Source: Maricaulis sp034670125
GTDB taxonomy: Bacteria; Pseudomonadota; Alphaproteobacteria; Caulobacterales; Maricaulaceae
NCBI RefSeq assembly: GCF_034670125.1
Contig: NZ_JAXMOC010000002.1
Span: 510,681-574,680, forward strand
Length of the DNA: 64,000 nt
Direction: 5' to 3'
The translations under genes were made by a program, and so were the position numbers. Shown piece after piece: positions 25,222 to 33,959 of this stretch (the first letter of the stretch is position 1; each line of letters starts with the position of its first letter). A model generated the notes under the pieces. It made no database searches. It saw only the letters and a list, made by a program, of their open reading frames with translations, and was not told the DNA's origin.

Positions 25222-26181
25222 ATGACTTTTATCGGGTCGAAGGGGGGCCAAGGCGTGTTCAGCATCACGGGCGAGGAAAACCTTCCGGTTCTGGTCGGCC
25301 TGGCGGTTGGCGGCGGACTGTCACTGATGGTCCTTTTTGTGCTCGGCTTCACCGGCTTCGGCGGGTCGCCACGCTACACAGCAACCCCGCTCCTCGGCCA
25401 AGCCGTCACAACGATGAAGGACCGGCTCGGCGCCCTGGTCACGTTGTGGATCGGGGTCAGCCTTGCCTATACCGCGGTCACCCTGTTCGCGCTGCTGATC
25501 GGGCGGACAACCACCGTATTCGAGACGGCCATGGCGGCTGTGCTCGTCTTCCTGGGACACAGGACTATGCTGGAGCGTCCGGCGGCCGCGGCCGGCATCG
25601 ACGTGCCGCAAACCGGCTATTGGAGCATCCTGCTCAGATCCCTCGCGCTGGGTGCCCTGATCCTGGTGACCGCCGGCCTGGTGTTCGTGCTGGCGGCCCT
25701 GATGGTCGCGCTGGCCGAAATGACCGGGCTGGATGGCGAAACCGCCCGATTGGCCGCCGGGGTCGCTGCCGGCATCGCCGCGATCTGCCTGAGCACCCTG
25801 TTTGCCCGACTGGCCTTCGTCTATCCCTCCAGCGTGCTGGGCGGGCGCGACTGGTTCGGGACAGCACTGGGACGCACCGCACCTGTCGCCATGGCGCTCA
25901 GCGCCAGCCTGTGGCTGGTCGCCCTGGTCTCGATCGGCCTCATCATACCTGTGGTGATCGGCTCGAACTCACTGGTTCTGTCAGCCATGGCAGCCCTGCC
26001 CGCCACTCCCGGCGACCTGCCGGATGATATCGGCACACCGCTGTTCTGGTTGCGCCTGGTTGTGGAGGAATTGCCGCTGAACCTGCTGCTGGTCGCCTAT
26101 TCCCTGGCCAGCATCGCCTGCGTGTCCGCGGCGTACAGGATCACGGTCCTGGAGCCGGCCACGCTCGCGCCCGACCGGTAG
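25222..26181 (+). CDS. hypothetical polytopic membrane protein
   Basis: 319 aa with about eight hydrophobic segments and no recognised family. The ATG at 25222 has no ribosome site. A GTG at 25255, directly behind an AGGGGGG run, is a better translational start and would remove 11 residues (MTFIGSKGGQG). A GFTGFGGSPRYTATPLLGQAV segment follows the first helix. It is divergent from mgtE. Confidence 0.6.
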   Translation: MTFIGSKGGQGVFSITGEENLPVLVGLAVGGGLSLMVLFVLGFTGFGGSPRYTATPLLGQAVTTMKDRLGALVTLWIGVSLAYTAVTLFALLIGRTTTVFETAMAAVLVFLGHRTMLERPAAAAGIDVPQTGYWSILLRSLALGALILVTAGLVFVLAALMVALAEMTGLDGETARLAAGVAAGIAAICLSTLFARLAFVYPSSVLGGRDWFGTALGRTAPVAMALSASLWLVALVSIGLIIPVVIGSNSLVLSAMAALPATPGDLPDDIGTPLFWLRLVVEELPLNLLLVAYSLASIACVSAAYRITVLEPATLAPDR

Positions 26182-26227
26182 TCCGCGTCTTCAGATCATA
26201 TGTCGGGATCTCTCACCTGGAGAGACA

Positions 26228-26314
26228 TGGTGCGGTCGAGAAGACTCGAACTTCCACGGGTTTTACCCCACAGCGACCTCAACGCTGCGCGTCTACCAAT
26301 TCCGCCACGACCGC
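26228..26314 (-). tRNA. tRNA-Leu (anticodon GAG)
   Basis: On the minus strand the acceptor stem GCGGTCG/CGACCGC closes the cloverleaf, with discriminator A and an encoded CCA. The anticodon arm CAGCG-TTGAGGT-CGCTG gives anticodon GAG, reading CUC/CUU leucine codons. A long variable arm (GGGG...CCCG type) is present, as in class II tRNA-Leu, and the T arm has GTTCGAGTC. It lies downstream of fliN on the same strand. Confidence 0.96.
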
Positions 26315-26377
26315 ACGTCATGGAGGCGCGGGAGATAGCAATATCCCCGCACCTTGTGAAGAGGGTATTGCAACGCT

Positions 26378-26677
26378 TTATGCAGCTGCGAAGAATTCAT
26401 TGGCATCGGCCGGCCCGGTTATGGACACGGCGATACGATCACCCTGGATGACAACATCGCCGCGAGCGATGGGATGGTTGTTGGCCAGGATCCACACCTG
26501 GTCGTCCTCACCCGAATCGAGCGGGATCACTGCACCGCGTCCCATGCGGAGGAATTGCTGGATCGGCATCTTCGACCGGCCCAACAGGACAGAAATTTCC
26601 ACTTCCACCGAACTGATCTGACTCACGTCGCACTCCAGGACTTGCGGATCATCATCGCGGGCCTGATGTTTGGCCAA
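26378..26677 (-). CDS. fliN: FliN flagellar motor switch protein
   Basis: 99 aa; a single SpoA/FliN C-terminal domain: SSVEVEISVLLGRSKMPIQQ, FLRMGRGAVIPLDSGEDDQV and NNHPIARGDVVIQGDRIAVS. FliN forms the lower C-ring with FliM and binds FliH and CheY. It has no N-terminal ATG: the only initiator in the frame is TTG at 26677, preceded by GGAAA, since a stop at 26702-26704 closes the frame upstream. No other flagellar gene is nearby. Its start is 31 bases from the divergent lipB. Confidence 0.9.
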   Translation of the reverse strand: MAKHQARDDDPQVLECDVSQISSVEVEISVLLGRSKMPIQQFLRMGRGAVIPLDSGEDDQVWILANNHPIARGDVVIQGDRIAVSITGPADANEFFAAA

Positions 26678-26708
26678 TACGGTTTCCGCAGCGTTAAGAC
26701 ATCAAGAT

Positions 26709-27389
26709 ATGGCATTACCAAACATCGAATGGGCGGTCTCGCCCGGTCTGACGCCCTATGAACCCGCCCTCGCCTTCATGGAAGCGCGCGCGGCAGCAAT
26801 CGCCGCGGGCGAGGCCAATGAGATGGTCTGGTTGCTGGAGCACCCACCGCTCTATACGGCCGGGACCAGCGCCAAGGCCGGCGACCTGCTATCGCCGGAC
26901 CGCTTCCCGGTTCATGAGACCGGACGCGGCGGCGAGTACACCTATCATGGCCCCGGCCAGCGCGTGGCCTACGTCATGCTCGACCTGACCAAGCGCGGCC
27001 GGGATGTGCGCAAGTTCATCCAGTCGCTGGAGGACTGGTTGATCGGGGCTGCCGCCCAGTTCGGCATTTCAGCCGGCATCCGCGATGGCCGGGTCGGCGT
27101 CTGGGTCGACCGGTCGGATGGTCGCGAGGACAAGATCGCCGCCATTGGCGTGCGTCTGCGGCGCTGGGTGTCCTTTCACGGAATCGCCTTCAATGTCGAT
27201 CCGGACCTGAGCCATTTCGGCGGGATCACGCCGTGCGGCATTTCAGACCCGCGCTTTGGCGTGACCTCACTGGCCGACCTGGGACACGCCATCGACATGG
27301 CCGATTTCGACATTGCGCTTCATCTGGCCTGGACAGAGGCCTTCGGACCGGTCCGACGGGCGGATGCGCCGGATCTGGCGCCGGACTGA
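26709..27389 (+). CDS. lipB: octanoyltransferase LipB
   Basis: 226 aa from the ATG at 26709. EMVWLLEHPPLYTAGTSAKA, the RGGEYTYHGPGQRVAYVMLD lipoate-protein ligase signature, DKIAAIGVRLRRWVSFHG with the catalytic Lys142, and GGITPCGISD with the nucleophile Cys176 are all present. It transfers octanoyl groups from acyl-ACP to lipoyl domains of 2-oxoacid dehydrogenases and glycine cleavage H protein. The start has no strong ribosome site; an in-frame TTG at 26670 would overlap fliN's start. It is convergent with the next gene. Confidence 0.95.
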   Translation: MALPNIEWAVSPGLTPYEPALAFMEARAAAIAAGEANEMVWLLEHPPLYTAGTSAKAGDLLSPDRFPVHETGRGGEYTYHGPGQRVAYVMLDLTKRGRDVRKFIQSLEDWLIGAAAQFGISAGIRDGRVGVWVDRSDGREDKIAAIGVRLRRWVSFHGIAFNVDPDLSHFGGITPCGISDPRFGVTSLADLGHAIDMADFDIALHLAWTEAFGPVRRADAPDLAPD

Positions 27390-27401
27390 ACAGGAATCCG
27401 G

Positions 27402-27938
27402 TCAGGTCTGGTCGGCGCTGGTGCCGTTGCGCTGCAGTGTCGCGAACCAGATCGCGAACACGCCCAGGACCATCCAGAAGCCGATGAAGGACGGCCAGGC
27501 GCCCGCCTGGACCATCGCCATCAATCGCTCCTGGTCGGCCTCAAGCCAGGCCTGGAACGCCGGCTGGAAACCCGGGTCGGCCAGGGCCTCGCTGAACGCG
27601 ACCTGATCCGAGGTATCGAGACCCTGTTCCTCCGCGAACTGAAGCATGGCCTCGAAGACCTGCATGCCGAACCCGACAAGGGCGCCGACGCCCTTGGCCA
27701 GTATGGCGAGCACCAGTGGCAGGATGGCCAGACCGGTTCCGCGACCGGCGTGCCGGCGTCGATTGGCGAACAGCGAATGGCACACGAACCAGATCGCGAA
27801 CAGGGGCACGATGCCCGGGACCGGGGCCGTCCCGTAGGTCAACCGCAATGCATCCAGCGCCATCAGGATGATGACCCCCAGCACAAAGGCCGAGACCGAG
27901 GCGCGGTGATTGGGCAGGAGAAGGGCAAGGAAGTTCAT
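27402..27938 (-). CDS. divergent DUF805-like membrane protein (third of three)
   Basis: 178 aa from the ATG at 27938. It begins MNFLALLLPNHRASVSAFVL, has helices at about 15-35 and 40-58, and then FANRRRHAGRGTGLAIL, which looks like a worn version of the DUF805 KRxHDxGRSG motif. Two more helices follow, the last near the C-terminus (GFWMVLGVFAIWFATL). A polar, acidic loop between them (about residues 100-140) is not part of a typical DUF805 protein. Family membership is inferred from its position next to two clear members and from this motif. Confidence 0.5.
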   Translation of the reverse strand: MNFLALLLPNHRASVSAFVLGVIILMALDALRLTYGTAPVPGIVPLFAIWFVCHSLFANRRRHAGRGTGLAILPLVLAILAKGVGALVGFGMQVFEAMLQFAEEQGLDTSDQVAFSEALADPGFQPAFQAWLEADQERLMAMVQAGAWPSFIGFWMVLGVFAIWFATLQRNGTSADQT

Positions 27939-27994
27939 GACGGCTGTCCTGTCGGCGGCTTCAAGGATGGGCGGGCGGCAAGGCCCGGACAATA

Positions 27995-28035
27995 AATATG
28001 ACCGGTCCCGTAACTACCCGGGAACCGGCCATATT
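27995..28035 (-). terminator. Rho-independent terminator after the middle DUF805 gene
   Basis: On the minus strand AATATGGCCGGTTCCCG pairs imperfectly with CGGGACCGGTCATATT around an 8-base loop, and the transcript continues TTATTG. It separates the gene ending at 28086 from the one starting at 27938. Confidence 0.65.
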
Positions 28036-28085
28036 CAAGCAGGATTCGACCCGGCGCGATCCCACCGGGTCAGTCGGGCATCGGG

Positions 28086-28538
28086 CTAGAGCTTGTACAT
28101 GAAGTAGCCGACCACGGCGTTCGCAATGATGCTGGTCATGCTGGAGGCAAGGACCGTGGCCGGGGTGACCACGGGCCAGCCACCGGTCGATGCCGCGCCA
28201 GCGCCCAGAACAGGCGCCAGCACCAGATTGACGACCACCGAAACAACAATCACTGCCCCGATGGCGGCCAATGTCAGCCAACCGGACCGGCCGGCATCGT
28301 GAAACCGCTTCGAATAGACGCAAACCCAGGCGAATATCGAGGCCAGGCCGACGAGGATGCCGACCAGGCCGAAAACGCCGCCCAGAACCGGCATCAATGA
28401 CAGGATTTGCAGCAACAGGTTGACGACGATGATCGCGATGATCCCCTGCGCGAACTCCATCGGTGACAGTTTGCCGGCAGCCCCGAACAGGATGCGCTTG
28501 GCGTCGGCAGGTTGGAGAATGAATGTGTTCAATGACAT
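28086..28538 (-). CDS. DUF805 family membrane protein (second of three)
   Basis: 150 aa with four hydrophobic helices. The DUF805 signature VYSKRFHDAGRSGWLTLAAI lies between helices two and three. The N-terminus is longer than usual (LFGAAGKLSPMEFAQGIIAI replaces the compact xFxGRxxRxxF motif). Family function is unknown; members are small inner-membrane proteins. Confidence 0.72.
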   Translation of the reverse strand: MSLNTFILQPADAKRILFGAAGKLSPMEFAQGIIAIIVVNLLLQILSLMPVLGGVFGLVGILVGLASIFAWVCVYSKRFHDAGRSGWLTLAAIGAVIVVSVVVNLVLAPVLGAGAASTGGWPVVTPATVLASSMTSIIANAVVGYFMYKL

Positions 28539-28627
28539 GGCTTCGACCCTCCCCGGTCGTTGATCCGAAAAGACTACCCGAAATCAGGGAAACTGCCACG
28601 CCCCATACGCCTGATACGCGAATTTGG

Positions 28628-29185
28628 TCAGACGGGTCCGCCGCCGCCGCCATCGCCACCGCCGCCGGCGGGCGGCAATTTCGGGTCCTGGTTCGGCTTG
28701 GGATCGGTCGCACCTCCAGCCCGGGTGGCGGCTCCATCGACGGGCGGCACCATGCCGTAGACATTGTCGCCGCTGTCGCCGATCGCGAGTCCGAGCCAGA
28801 TCGTGTACACGGCCCAGACAAGAACGCTGATCGCTCCCAGCGACAGCAGGCCACCACCGGCCGACAGGAACAGGCCCGGCCCGACATCGCCCCCGGTCAT
28901 GATCGCCGTGACGATCACACCTCCCAGCATCATGAAGCCGAGCAGGAATAGCACGAGATTCAGAGCCCAGGGGATGGCATGCAACCCAGCTGACCGGCCG
29001 ATATCGTGCAATCGCTTGCCGTAAACAGCGATCCCGACCCAAACCAGAAGCAACCAGAGCAAGCCCCCCAGAATCGGGACGACATCAGCCAGTATGTTGC
29101 CGCCGAGAATGATGGCGACGCCGATCCAGAAGTCCTTCTGACCGATGCGGCCATTGGGGTCGAACAACAGGAATTGCCAATCCAT
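28628..29185 (-). CDS. DUF805 family membrane protein with Pro/Gly-rich tail (first of three)
   Basis: 185 aa. It starts WQFLLFDPNGRIGQKDFWIG, the canonical DUF805 N-terminal motif, and has AVYGKRLHDIGRSAGLHAIP between helices. The last 35 or so residues are disordered-looking and low-complexity (PKPNQDPKLPP, then a glycine run with one Asp). Together with the next two genes it forms a row of three related membrane proteins on one strand. Confidence 0.78.
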   Translation of the reverse strand: MDWQFLLFDPNGRIGQKDFWIGVAIILGGNILADVVPILGGLLWLLLVWVGIAVYGKRLHDIGRSAGLHAIPWALNLVLFLLGFMMLGGVIVTAIMTGGDVGPGLFLSAGGGLLSLGAISVLVWAVYTIWLGLAIGDSGDNVYGMVPPVDGAATRAGGATDPKPNQDPKLPPAGGGGDGGGGGPV

Positions 29186-29235
29186 GGGTATCGCCTTTTC
29201 GTCCGTCCATGCGCCCGGGCGTCAGATATCGGCCG

Positions 29236-31245
29236 TCACTCGAACTCGACCAGCAACTCGTCCGCAGCCACCGAAGCCCCGGCCTCGACCTTGACCGCCT
29301 TGATCGTGCCATCCGTCTCCGCGCGCAGCACATTCTCCATTTTCATCGCCTCGACGATGACCAGGGGTTCACCGGTCTTGACGGTCTGGCCTTCCTCAAC
29401 CTCGAGCGAGACCACGAGGCCAGGCATCGGCGAGACAACCAGCTTGGCCATGTCCGGCTTTTCCTTTTCCGGCAGCAGCGCGTGCAGTTCAGCCGCCCGG
29501 GCTGTGCAGACCAGCGCCACGGCGGAGAAGCCCCGGTGCCGCATCTGGTAGCCTTCTGTGCGATCCGCGAACTCCAGGGCGATGGCGTCGCCATTGATGG
29601 TCGCTTCGAACAGGTGCTGGCCGGCACGCCAGGCAGTTTCAACCTGGAGACGCTCTGACGCCAGGGACGGCGCCCAGATCGTCGCCTGCCCCTCGGCCGT
29701 CATCTCGATTTCGACCGGGATGCGACGCTTGTCCAGGAGGACCACCCATTCGCGCACGATGGGCTCGTCTGCCGGGCGTAACCGCCCCTCGATCTGGCTG
29801 GCCCGGCGCACGAAGGTTTCATGCACGAAGGCGGCGGCGCAGGTCATGGCGACCAATTGCTCCTCGCGCGGCGCGGTGCCGTGAAATCCGTCCGGATAAT
29901 GCTCACCGATATAGCCGGTATGGATGCGACCGGCGCGGAAATCAGCCTCGTCGAGCACGGCTGACAGGAAGGGCGCGTTGGACTGCAGCCCCTCGACATG
30001 GAGCCGGTCCAGCGCGGCTGACAGCGTGTCGATCGCGATGTCGCGGGTTTTGCCATAGCCGATAACCTTGGCGATCATCGGGTCGTAAAAGAGCGAGATC
30101 TCGTCGCCCTCGCGCACGCCGGCGTCGATGCGCAGCGTCCCCTCACCCAACTTGCCTTCGGCCGGCTCCTGAAAGCGCTTCAGGCGGCCGATCGACGGCA
30201 GGAAGCCGCGATAAGGGTCCTCGGCGTAAAGGCGCGCCTCGACGGCCCAGCCCTTGATCGGGACATCGCTCTGGGCCAGGGCGAGCTTTTCGCCGAAGGC
30301 TGAGCGGATCATCAGTTCGACCAGATCAACCCCGGTCGTCAGCTCGGTGACGGGATGCTCGACCTGCAGCCGGGTGTTCATCTCGAGAAAGTAGAATTTC
30401 TTGTCCTTGTCGACGATGAACTCGACCGTGCCGGCGCTGTCATAATCAACCGCAGCGGCGAGCGAGACGGCCTGGGCGCCCATGGCCTCCCGGGTCTTCT
30501 TGTCGAGGAAGGGCGACGGCGCTTCTTCGAGGACTTTCTGGTTGCGACGCTGGATCGAGCATTCGCGTTCGTTGAGGTGGATCACATGGCCATGCTTGTC
30601 GCCCATCACCTGGATCTCGATATGGCGCGGCTCCTCGATGAATTTCTCGATCAGGATCCGGTCATCGCCAAAAGACGACTTGGCTTCGTTTCGCGCCGCC
30701 TTGAACCCGTCCTTGACCTCGGCATCGTTGCGCGCGATCCGCATGCCCTTGCCGCCGCCACCGGCCGAAGCCTTGAGCATGACCGGATAGCCGATCGCCT
30801 TGACCGCGGCGAGAGCAGTGTCGGCATCGGCGATCTCGCCGTCAGCGCCGGGAATGGTCGACACGCCGGCCTTGGCGGCCAGTTGTTTCGAGCGGATCTT
30901 GTCGCCCATCGCGTCGATGGCGTGGATGTTCGGACCGATCCAGCCGACACCGGCCTTTTCCAGCGCCTTGGGCAGGGCCGGGTTTTCCGACAGGAAACCG
31001 AAACCGGGATGGACCGCATCGGCACCGGTCTGCTTGACGGCATCAAGGATCTTGTCGAGCACGAGATAGCTTTCACCCGGTGCCGATGCGCCGATGAAAA
31101 CGGTTTCGTCCGCCATCTCGACCGCGAGGCTGTCGGCATCCGCTTCCGAATAAACCGCCACGGTGGCAATGCCGAGGCGTTTGCAGGTCTTGATGACGCG
31201 GACGGCGATCTCGCCACGATTGGCGATCAGGATCTTCTTGAACAT
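29236..31245 (-). CDS. pccA: propionyl-CoA carboxylase, biotin-containing alpha subunit
   Basis: 669 aa; biotin carboxylase N-domain (LIANRGEIAVRVIKTCKRLG), ATP-grasp loop KASAGGGGKGMRIA, EMNTRLQVEHPVTE, a PCC-type bridging (BT) region, and a C-terminal biotinyl domain VEAMKMENVL with the modified Lys about 635. With PccB it makes methylmalonyl-CoA from propionyl-CoA. AMKMEN rather than AMKMEH and the paired pccB downstream favour PCC over MCC. pccA and pccB are 4.5 kb apart. Confidence 0.92.
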   Translation of the reverse strand: MFKKILIANRGEIAVRVIKTCKRLGIATVAVYSEADADSLAVEMADETVFIGASAPGESYLVLDKILDAVKQTGADAVHPGFGFLSENPALPKALEKAGVGWIGPNIHAIDAMGDKIRSKQLAAKAGVSTIPGADGEIADADTALAAVKAIGYPVMLKASAGGGGKGMRIARNDAEVKDGFKAARNEAKSSFGDDRILIEKFIEEPRHIEIQVMGDKHGHVIHLNERECSIQRRNQKVLEEAPSPFLDKKTREAMGAQAVSLAAAVDYDSAGTVEFIVDKDKKFYFLEMNTRLQVEHPVTELTTGVDLVELMIRSAFGEKLALAQSDVPIKGWAVEARLYAEDPYRGFLPSIGRLKRFQEPAEGKLGEGTLRIDAGVREGDEISLFYDPMIAKVIGYGKTRDIAIDTLSAALDRLHVEGLQSNAPFLSAVLDEADFRAGRIHTGYIGEHYPDGFHGTAPREEQLVAMTCAAAFVHETFVRRASQIEGRLRPADEPIVREWVVLLDKRRIPVEIEMTAEGQATIWAPSLASERLQVETAWRAGQHLFEATINGDAIALEFADRTEGYQMRHRGFSAVALVCTARAAELHALLPEKEKPDMAKLVVSPMPGLVVSLEVEEGQTVKTGEPLVIVEAMKMENVLRAETDGTIKAVKVEAGASVAADELLVEFE

Positions 31246-31341
31246 GCGGGCCCCTTGATCCGGCAGCGGATGATTACCGCTCGATTGTCACGGGTTTAGC
31301 GTGGCTTGTGGCCGGGCGGCAAGCGGTGGCGGCGGCCTGTC

Positions 31342-31794
31342 TCAGTCCGGTTGGCGCGGTGGCTCCAGCCAATCGGCTTCCAGTGCTCGCAATTTGCCGA
31401 CAATCGACACCAGGAAAGCAGTCGACCAGCCGATCATCAGGAAGCCCGTAAATCCTTCCATTGCCGAGACCATCCTCCACTGGCCGCTCATCACCACCTC
31501 GCCATAGCCCAGCGTGGTGAAGGTCGAGGTGGAGAAATACAGCGCGGTCTCGAGATCCGGAAAGGCGTCGAGCACCAGATAAAGCAACGCAAAACTCCAA
31601 ATCTCGACGGCATGGACCACGAACAACCCCAGCACGATCAACAGGATGAACAACGCTTGCCGAAAGGCGGATCCATGCGGGCTGATCCGCGTCGAGCGCA
31701 CCCGTGCCAGCACCAGGAGCGAGCCCAGGCCGACCATGTGCACCAGCACGGTCCAGACGGCCATGGCGGTCGAAACAAGCAAGGCTGCGGTCAT
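31342..31794 (-). CDS. two-TM potassium channel (Ion_trans_2)
   Basis: 150 aa from the ATG at 31794 (ribosome site GGAG, 7 bases upstream); the frame opens at 31869 but that overlaps the divergent gene's start. An N-terminal helix (LVHMVGLGSLLVLA), a second helix (ALFILLIVLGLFVVHAVEIW), a pore helix and the selectivity filter TLGYGE at about 94-99, then the last helix GFTGFLMIGWSTAFLVSI. A TLGYG filter indicates K+ selectivity. No RCK or ligand domain is present. Confidence 0.82.
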   Translation of the reverse strand: MTAALLVSTAMAVWTVLVHMVGLGSLLVLARVRSTRISPHGSAFRQALFILLIVLGLFVVHAVEIWSFALLYLVLDAFPDLETALYFSTSTFTTLGYGEVVMSGQWRMVSAMEGFTGFLMIGWSTAFLVSIVGKLRALEADWLEPPRQPD

Positions 31795-31861
31795 CGGCAA
31801 TCTCCAGAGCTGGAACCGGGCACGATTCGGCTTAGTGTCGGGGGCAAAGGGGAATCGATCA

Positions 31862-32725
31862 ATGAGCAAAGCCGTTTACCGCCTGACCTCCATCGCCCGG
31901 CCGCTGGAGGCAAAGTATCCGACCAATCGCGCCGTGCTGATTGCCCTGCCCCTGATCGGACTGGGCCTCGGACTCTATGCCTATCTCTCGGCCGGTGGCG
32001 GCGCGGTGAATGCCGTGATCACCGGTCTGGAGGCGATGGTCGTCACCTTCCTGGTCTGGGCCCTGGGCCGCGAGGCCGATCCGGACCGCAACCTCACTGC
32101 CTTCGTGGCGGCCGGCTTGGTTGTCTACGCATTGGTGATGGGCCTGCCGGTCGCAGTCTGGACCCTGGCCTTTGTCCTGATGGCGGCACGAACGGTGAAC
32201 CGCACCGTCGGCCAGCCGGCCAAGCCCGGCGATCTTGTCATGGTGCTGATCCTCGCCGGTTTCTCGGTCTTCTCGGACGGGTACGCGCTGATGGGCGTCG
32301 TCGCCGCGATCGCCATCGCCATCGACGTGCATCTCGACCGTTCGCGCACCTTGGCCCTGATCGCCGCCCTCGCCGCGCTGGGCCTGACGGTCTGGCAATT
32401 GATCGAGCTGGAGGGTGATTTCGCTGCCTTGTTGTGGCCTGAGACGGCGTCGATGCACCTGATGGCCCTGATTGGAGGTCTGGTCGTGATCGGCCTGTTG
32501 AGCACCCGGCTTTGCCCGCGGCCGAACAGCGTCTGTGATGCGCGCGGTGAGCCGCTGAGCCACGCCCGGGTGCGCGGTGGCCGCCTGGTCATCTCGCTGG
32601 CGCTGCTCGCCGGCATGGCCGAGGGCAACGCCCTGGCCCATGCGCTCTACCCGCTCGGCGGTGTGCTTCTTGTCACCTTCATCGTCGGCTTCATCCCGAC
32701 GGGACGGGGCAAGCCTGCCGACTGA
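31862..32725 (+). CDS. hypothetical polytopic membrane protein
   Basis: 287 aa from the ATG at 31862 (ribosome site AAAGGGG). About eight hydrophobic helices with few charged residues apart from HLDRSR and ELEGDF loops. No family recognised; the NRTVGQPAKPGDLVMVL loop is its most distinctive segment. It is divergent from the K+ channel gene with a 67-base spacer and followed 62 bases later by the desaturase. Confidence 0.65.
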   Translation: MSKAVYRLTSIARPLEAKYPTNRAVLIALPLIGLGLGLYAYLSAGGGAVNAVITGLEAMVVTFLVWALGREADPDRNLTAFVAAGLVVYALVMGLPVAVWTLAFVLMAARTVNRTVGQPAKPGDLVMVLILAGFSVFSDGYALMGVVAAIAIAIDVHLDRSRTLALIAALAALGLTVWQLIELEGDFAALLWPETASMHLMALIGGLVVIGLLSTRLCPRPNSVCDARGEPLSHARVRGGRLVISLALLAGMAEGNALAHALYPLGGVLLVTFIVGFIPTGRGKPAD

Positions 32726-32787
32726 TCGCGCTTTTCCACCGGCATCAAATGCGGGACACTGGTAATCCGACGCCGTACGGAACCGAC

Positions 32788-33723
32788 ATGAGCGACACCC
32801 ATCACCCCGATCACGACGGTACTGTGCAAGCCGATACGGCGCGCAGGCTTTCAGAATGCGTGACCCGCGACGAGTTGCGCCAGCTGTCGCGCACCACGAA
32901 TTGGCAGGGCGCGCTGATGCTGGCGAGCAACCTCGCCGGGCTCGCTGCAGCCTTCGCGCTGGCCATCGTCTGGACCAATCCGCTCACCCTGCCACTGGCC
33001 GTCATCCTGATCGGCGGCCGCCAGCTGGCGCTGTCGATCGTGCTGCATGACTGTGCCCACCACTCCCTGTTCCGCACGCCCTGGCTCAATGAATTCGCCG
33101 GACGCTGGATCGGCGGCGCGGCGGTCGATGTACCGCTGCAGCTCTATCGCGACTATCACCTCGACCATCACCGCCATGCCGGCACCGACAAGGACCCCGA
33201 CCAGGGGCTGGTGAAGGCCTATCCGGTCACAAGCGACAGCCTGCGCCGCAAATTCATCCGCGACCTGACCGGCCAGACCGCCATCCGCGATCTGGTCATG
33301 GCCTGGAAGTCGCCGGACTGGCGCCAGAAGACACCCTTCCTGGTGTTCCAGCTGGTCCTGCTCGCCGCCCTCACCGCCGCCGGCGCGCCCTGGGCCATCG
33401 CCCTGTGGTGGGCGGCGCGGATTTTCGTTTATCCGGCGATCATGCGACTGCGGAATATCGGCGAGCACGGCGTCGCCGCCGATCGCTATGACACCGAACC
33501 GCGCCGCAACACCCACACCACGATTGCCAGCTGGCCGGAGCGCCTGCTGGTGGCGCCCAACAACGTCAACTACCACCTCGAACACCACATCTTCGCTGCC
33601 GTCCCGCCCTATAACCTGCCCCGCCTTCACAGGCTGCTGGCGAGCCGGGGATACTATGACGGCCATGCCTGCGTGACGCGCGGCTATCCGGCGATGCTGG
33701 GCAAGGCGGTGCGGGTGGCTTAG
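32788..33723 (+). CDS. fatty acid desaturase
   Basis: 311 aa from the ATG at 32788; 13 upstream codons rejected for length. The three histidine boxes of membrane di-iron desaturases are present: HDCAHH at 87-92, HLDHH at 124-128 and HLEHH at 263-267, each beside hydrophobic segments. It probably introduces a double bond into membrane lipid acyl chains or a carotenoid/sphingolipid; the substrate cannot be read from sequence. Confidence 0.9.
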   Translation: MSDTHHPDHDGTVQADTARRLSECVTRDELRQLSRTTNWQGALMLASNLAGLAAAFALAIVWTNPLTLPLAVILIGGRQLALSIVLHDCAHHSLFRTPWLNEFAGRWIGGAAVDVPLQLYRDYHLDHHRHAGTDKDPDQGLVKAYPVTSDSLRRKFIRDLTGQTAIRDLVMAWKSPDWRQKTPFLVFQLVLLAALTAAGAPWAIALWWAARIFVYPAIMRLRNIGEHGVAADRYDTEPRRNTHTTIASWPERLLVAPNNVNYHLEHHIFAAVPPYNLPRLHRLLASRGYYDGHACVTRGYPAMLGKAVRVA

Positions 33724-33756
33724 GGCTGACCCTCCAACGCCTTCAGTTGAATTTCG

Positions 33757-33902
33757 CGCGAGCGCGGAACAACCCATAGATCGCTTGTCAGCCAGCAGGC
33801 CGTATCCGCTTCTTGCCGTCAAGGGCCCGAAGGGCCGCGGAGCGGGCAGGCCCCTTGACGGCAAGAAGCGGATACGGCGACGTCTCGGCAAGCGACTTAT
33901 GG
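33757..33902. repeat. long near-perfect palindromic repeat, copy 1
   Basis: A large inverted repeat. The left arm begins CCATAGATCGCTTGTC (from 33774) and runs through CCGTATCCGCTTCTTGCC and GTCAAGGG; the right arm returns CCCCTTGACGGC, AAGAAGCGGATACGG and ends GCAAGCGACTTATGG at 33902. The core arms pair for 26 or more bases around a GC-rich loop (CCCGAAGGGCC...). A related copy lies at 34758. It sits directly upstream of the yefM promoter and could form a stable hairpin; it has no terminator T tract. Confidence 0.85.
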
Positions 33903-33925
33903 ACAGGTGAGCGCGGGCGCACCAC

Positions 33926-33953
33926 TTGATAAATGTACGGAAACCTGTACAAT
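33926..33953 (+). promoter_or_regulatory. yefM-yoeB promoter with YefM operator
   Basis: TTGATA at 33926-33931 and TACAAT at 33948-33953 are a sigma70-type -35/-10 pair with a 16-base spacer. Within it lie TGTACG (33934-33939) and TGTACA (33946-33951). The YefM operator core is TGTACA in two copies 12 bp centre to centre; the spacing here is exactly 12. Bound YefM-YoeB would cover the -10, giving autorepression. A start about 7 bases after the -10 would fall on the ATG at 33960, so the mRNA may be leaderless. Confidence 0.75.
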
Positions 33954-33959
33954 CACTTC

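Noticed and set aside
33724..33902. Rho-independent terminator for the desaturase gene
   Set aside because: The palindrome is far longer than a terminator stem, is repeated nearby and lacks a T tract.
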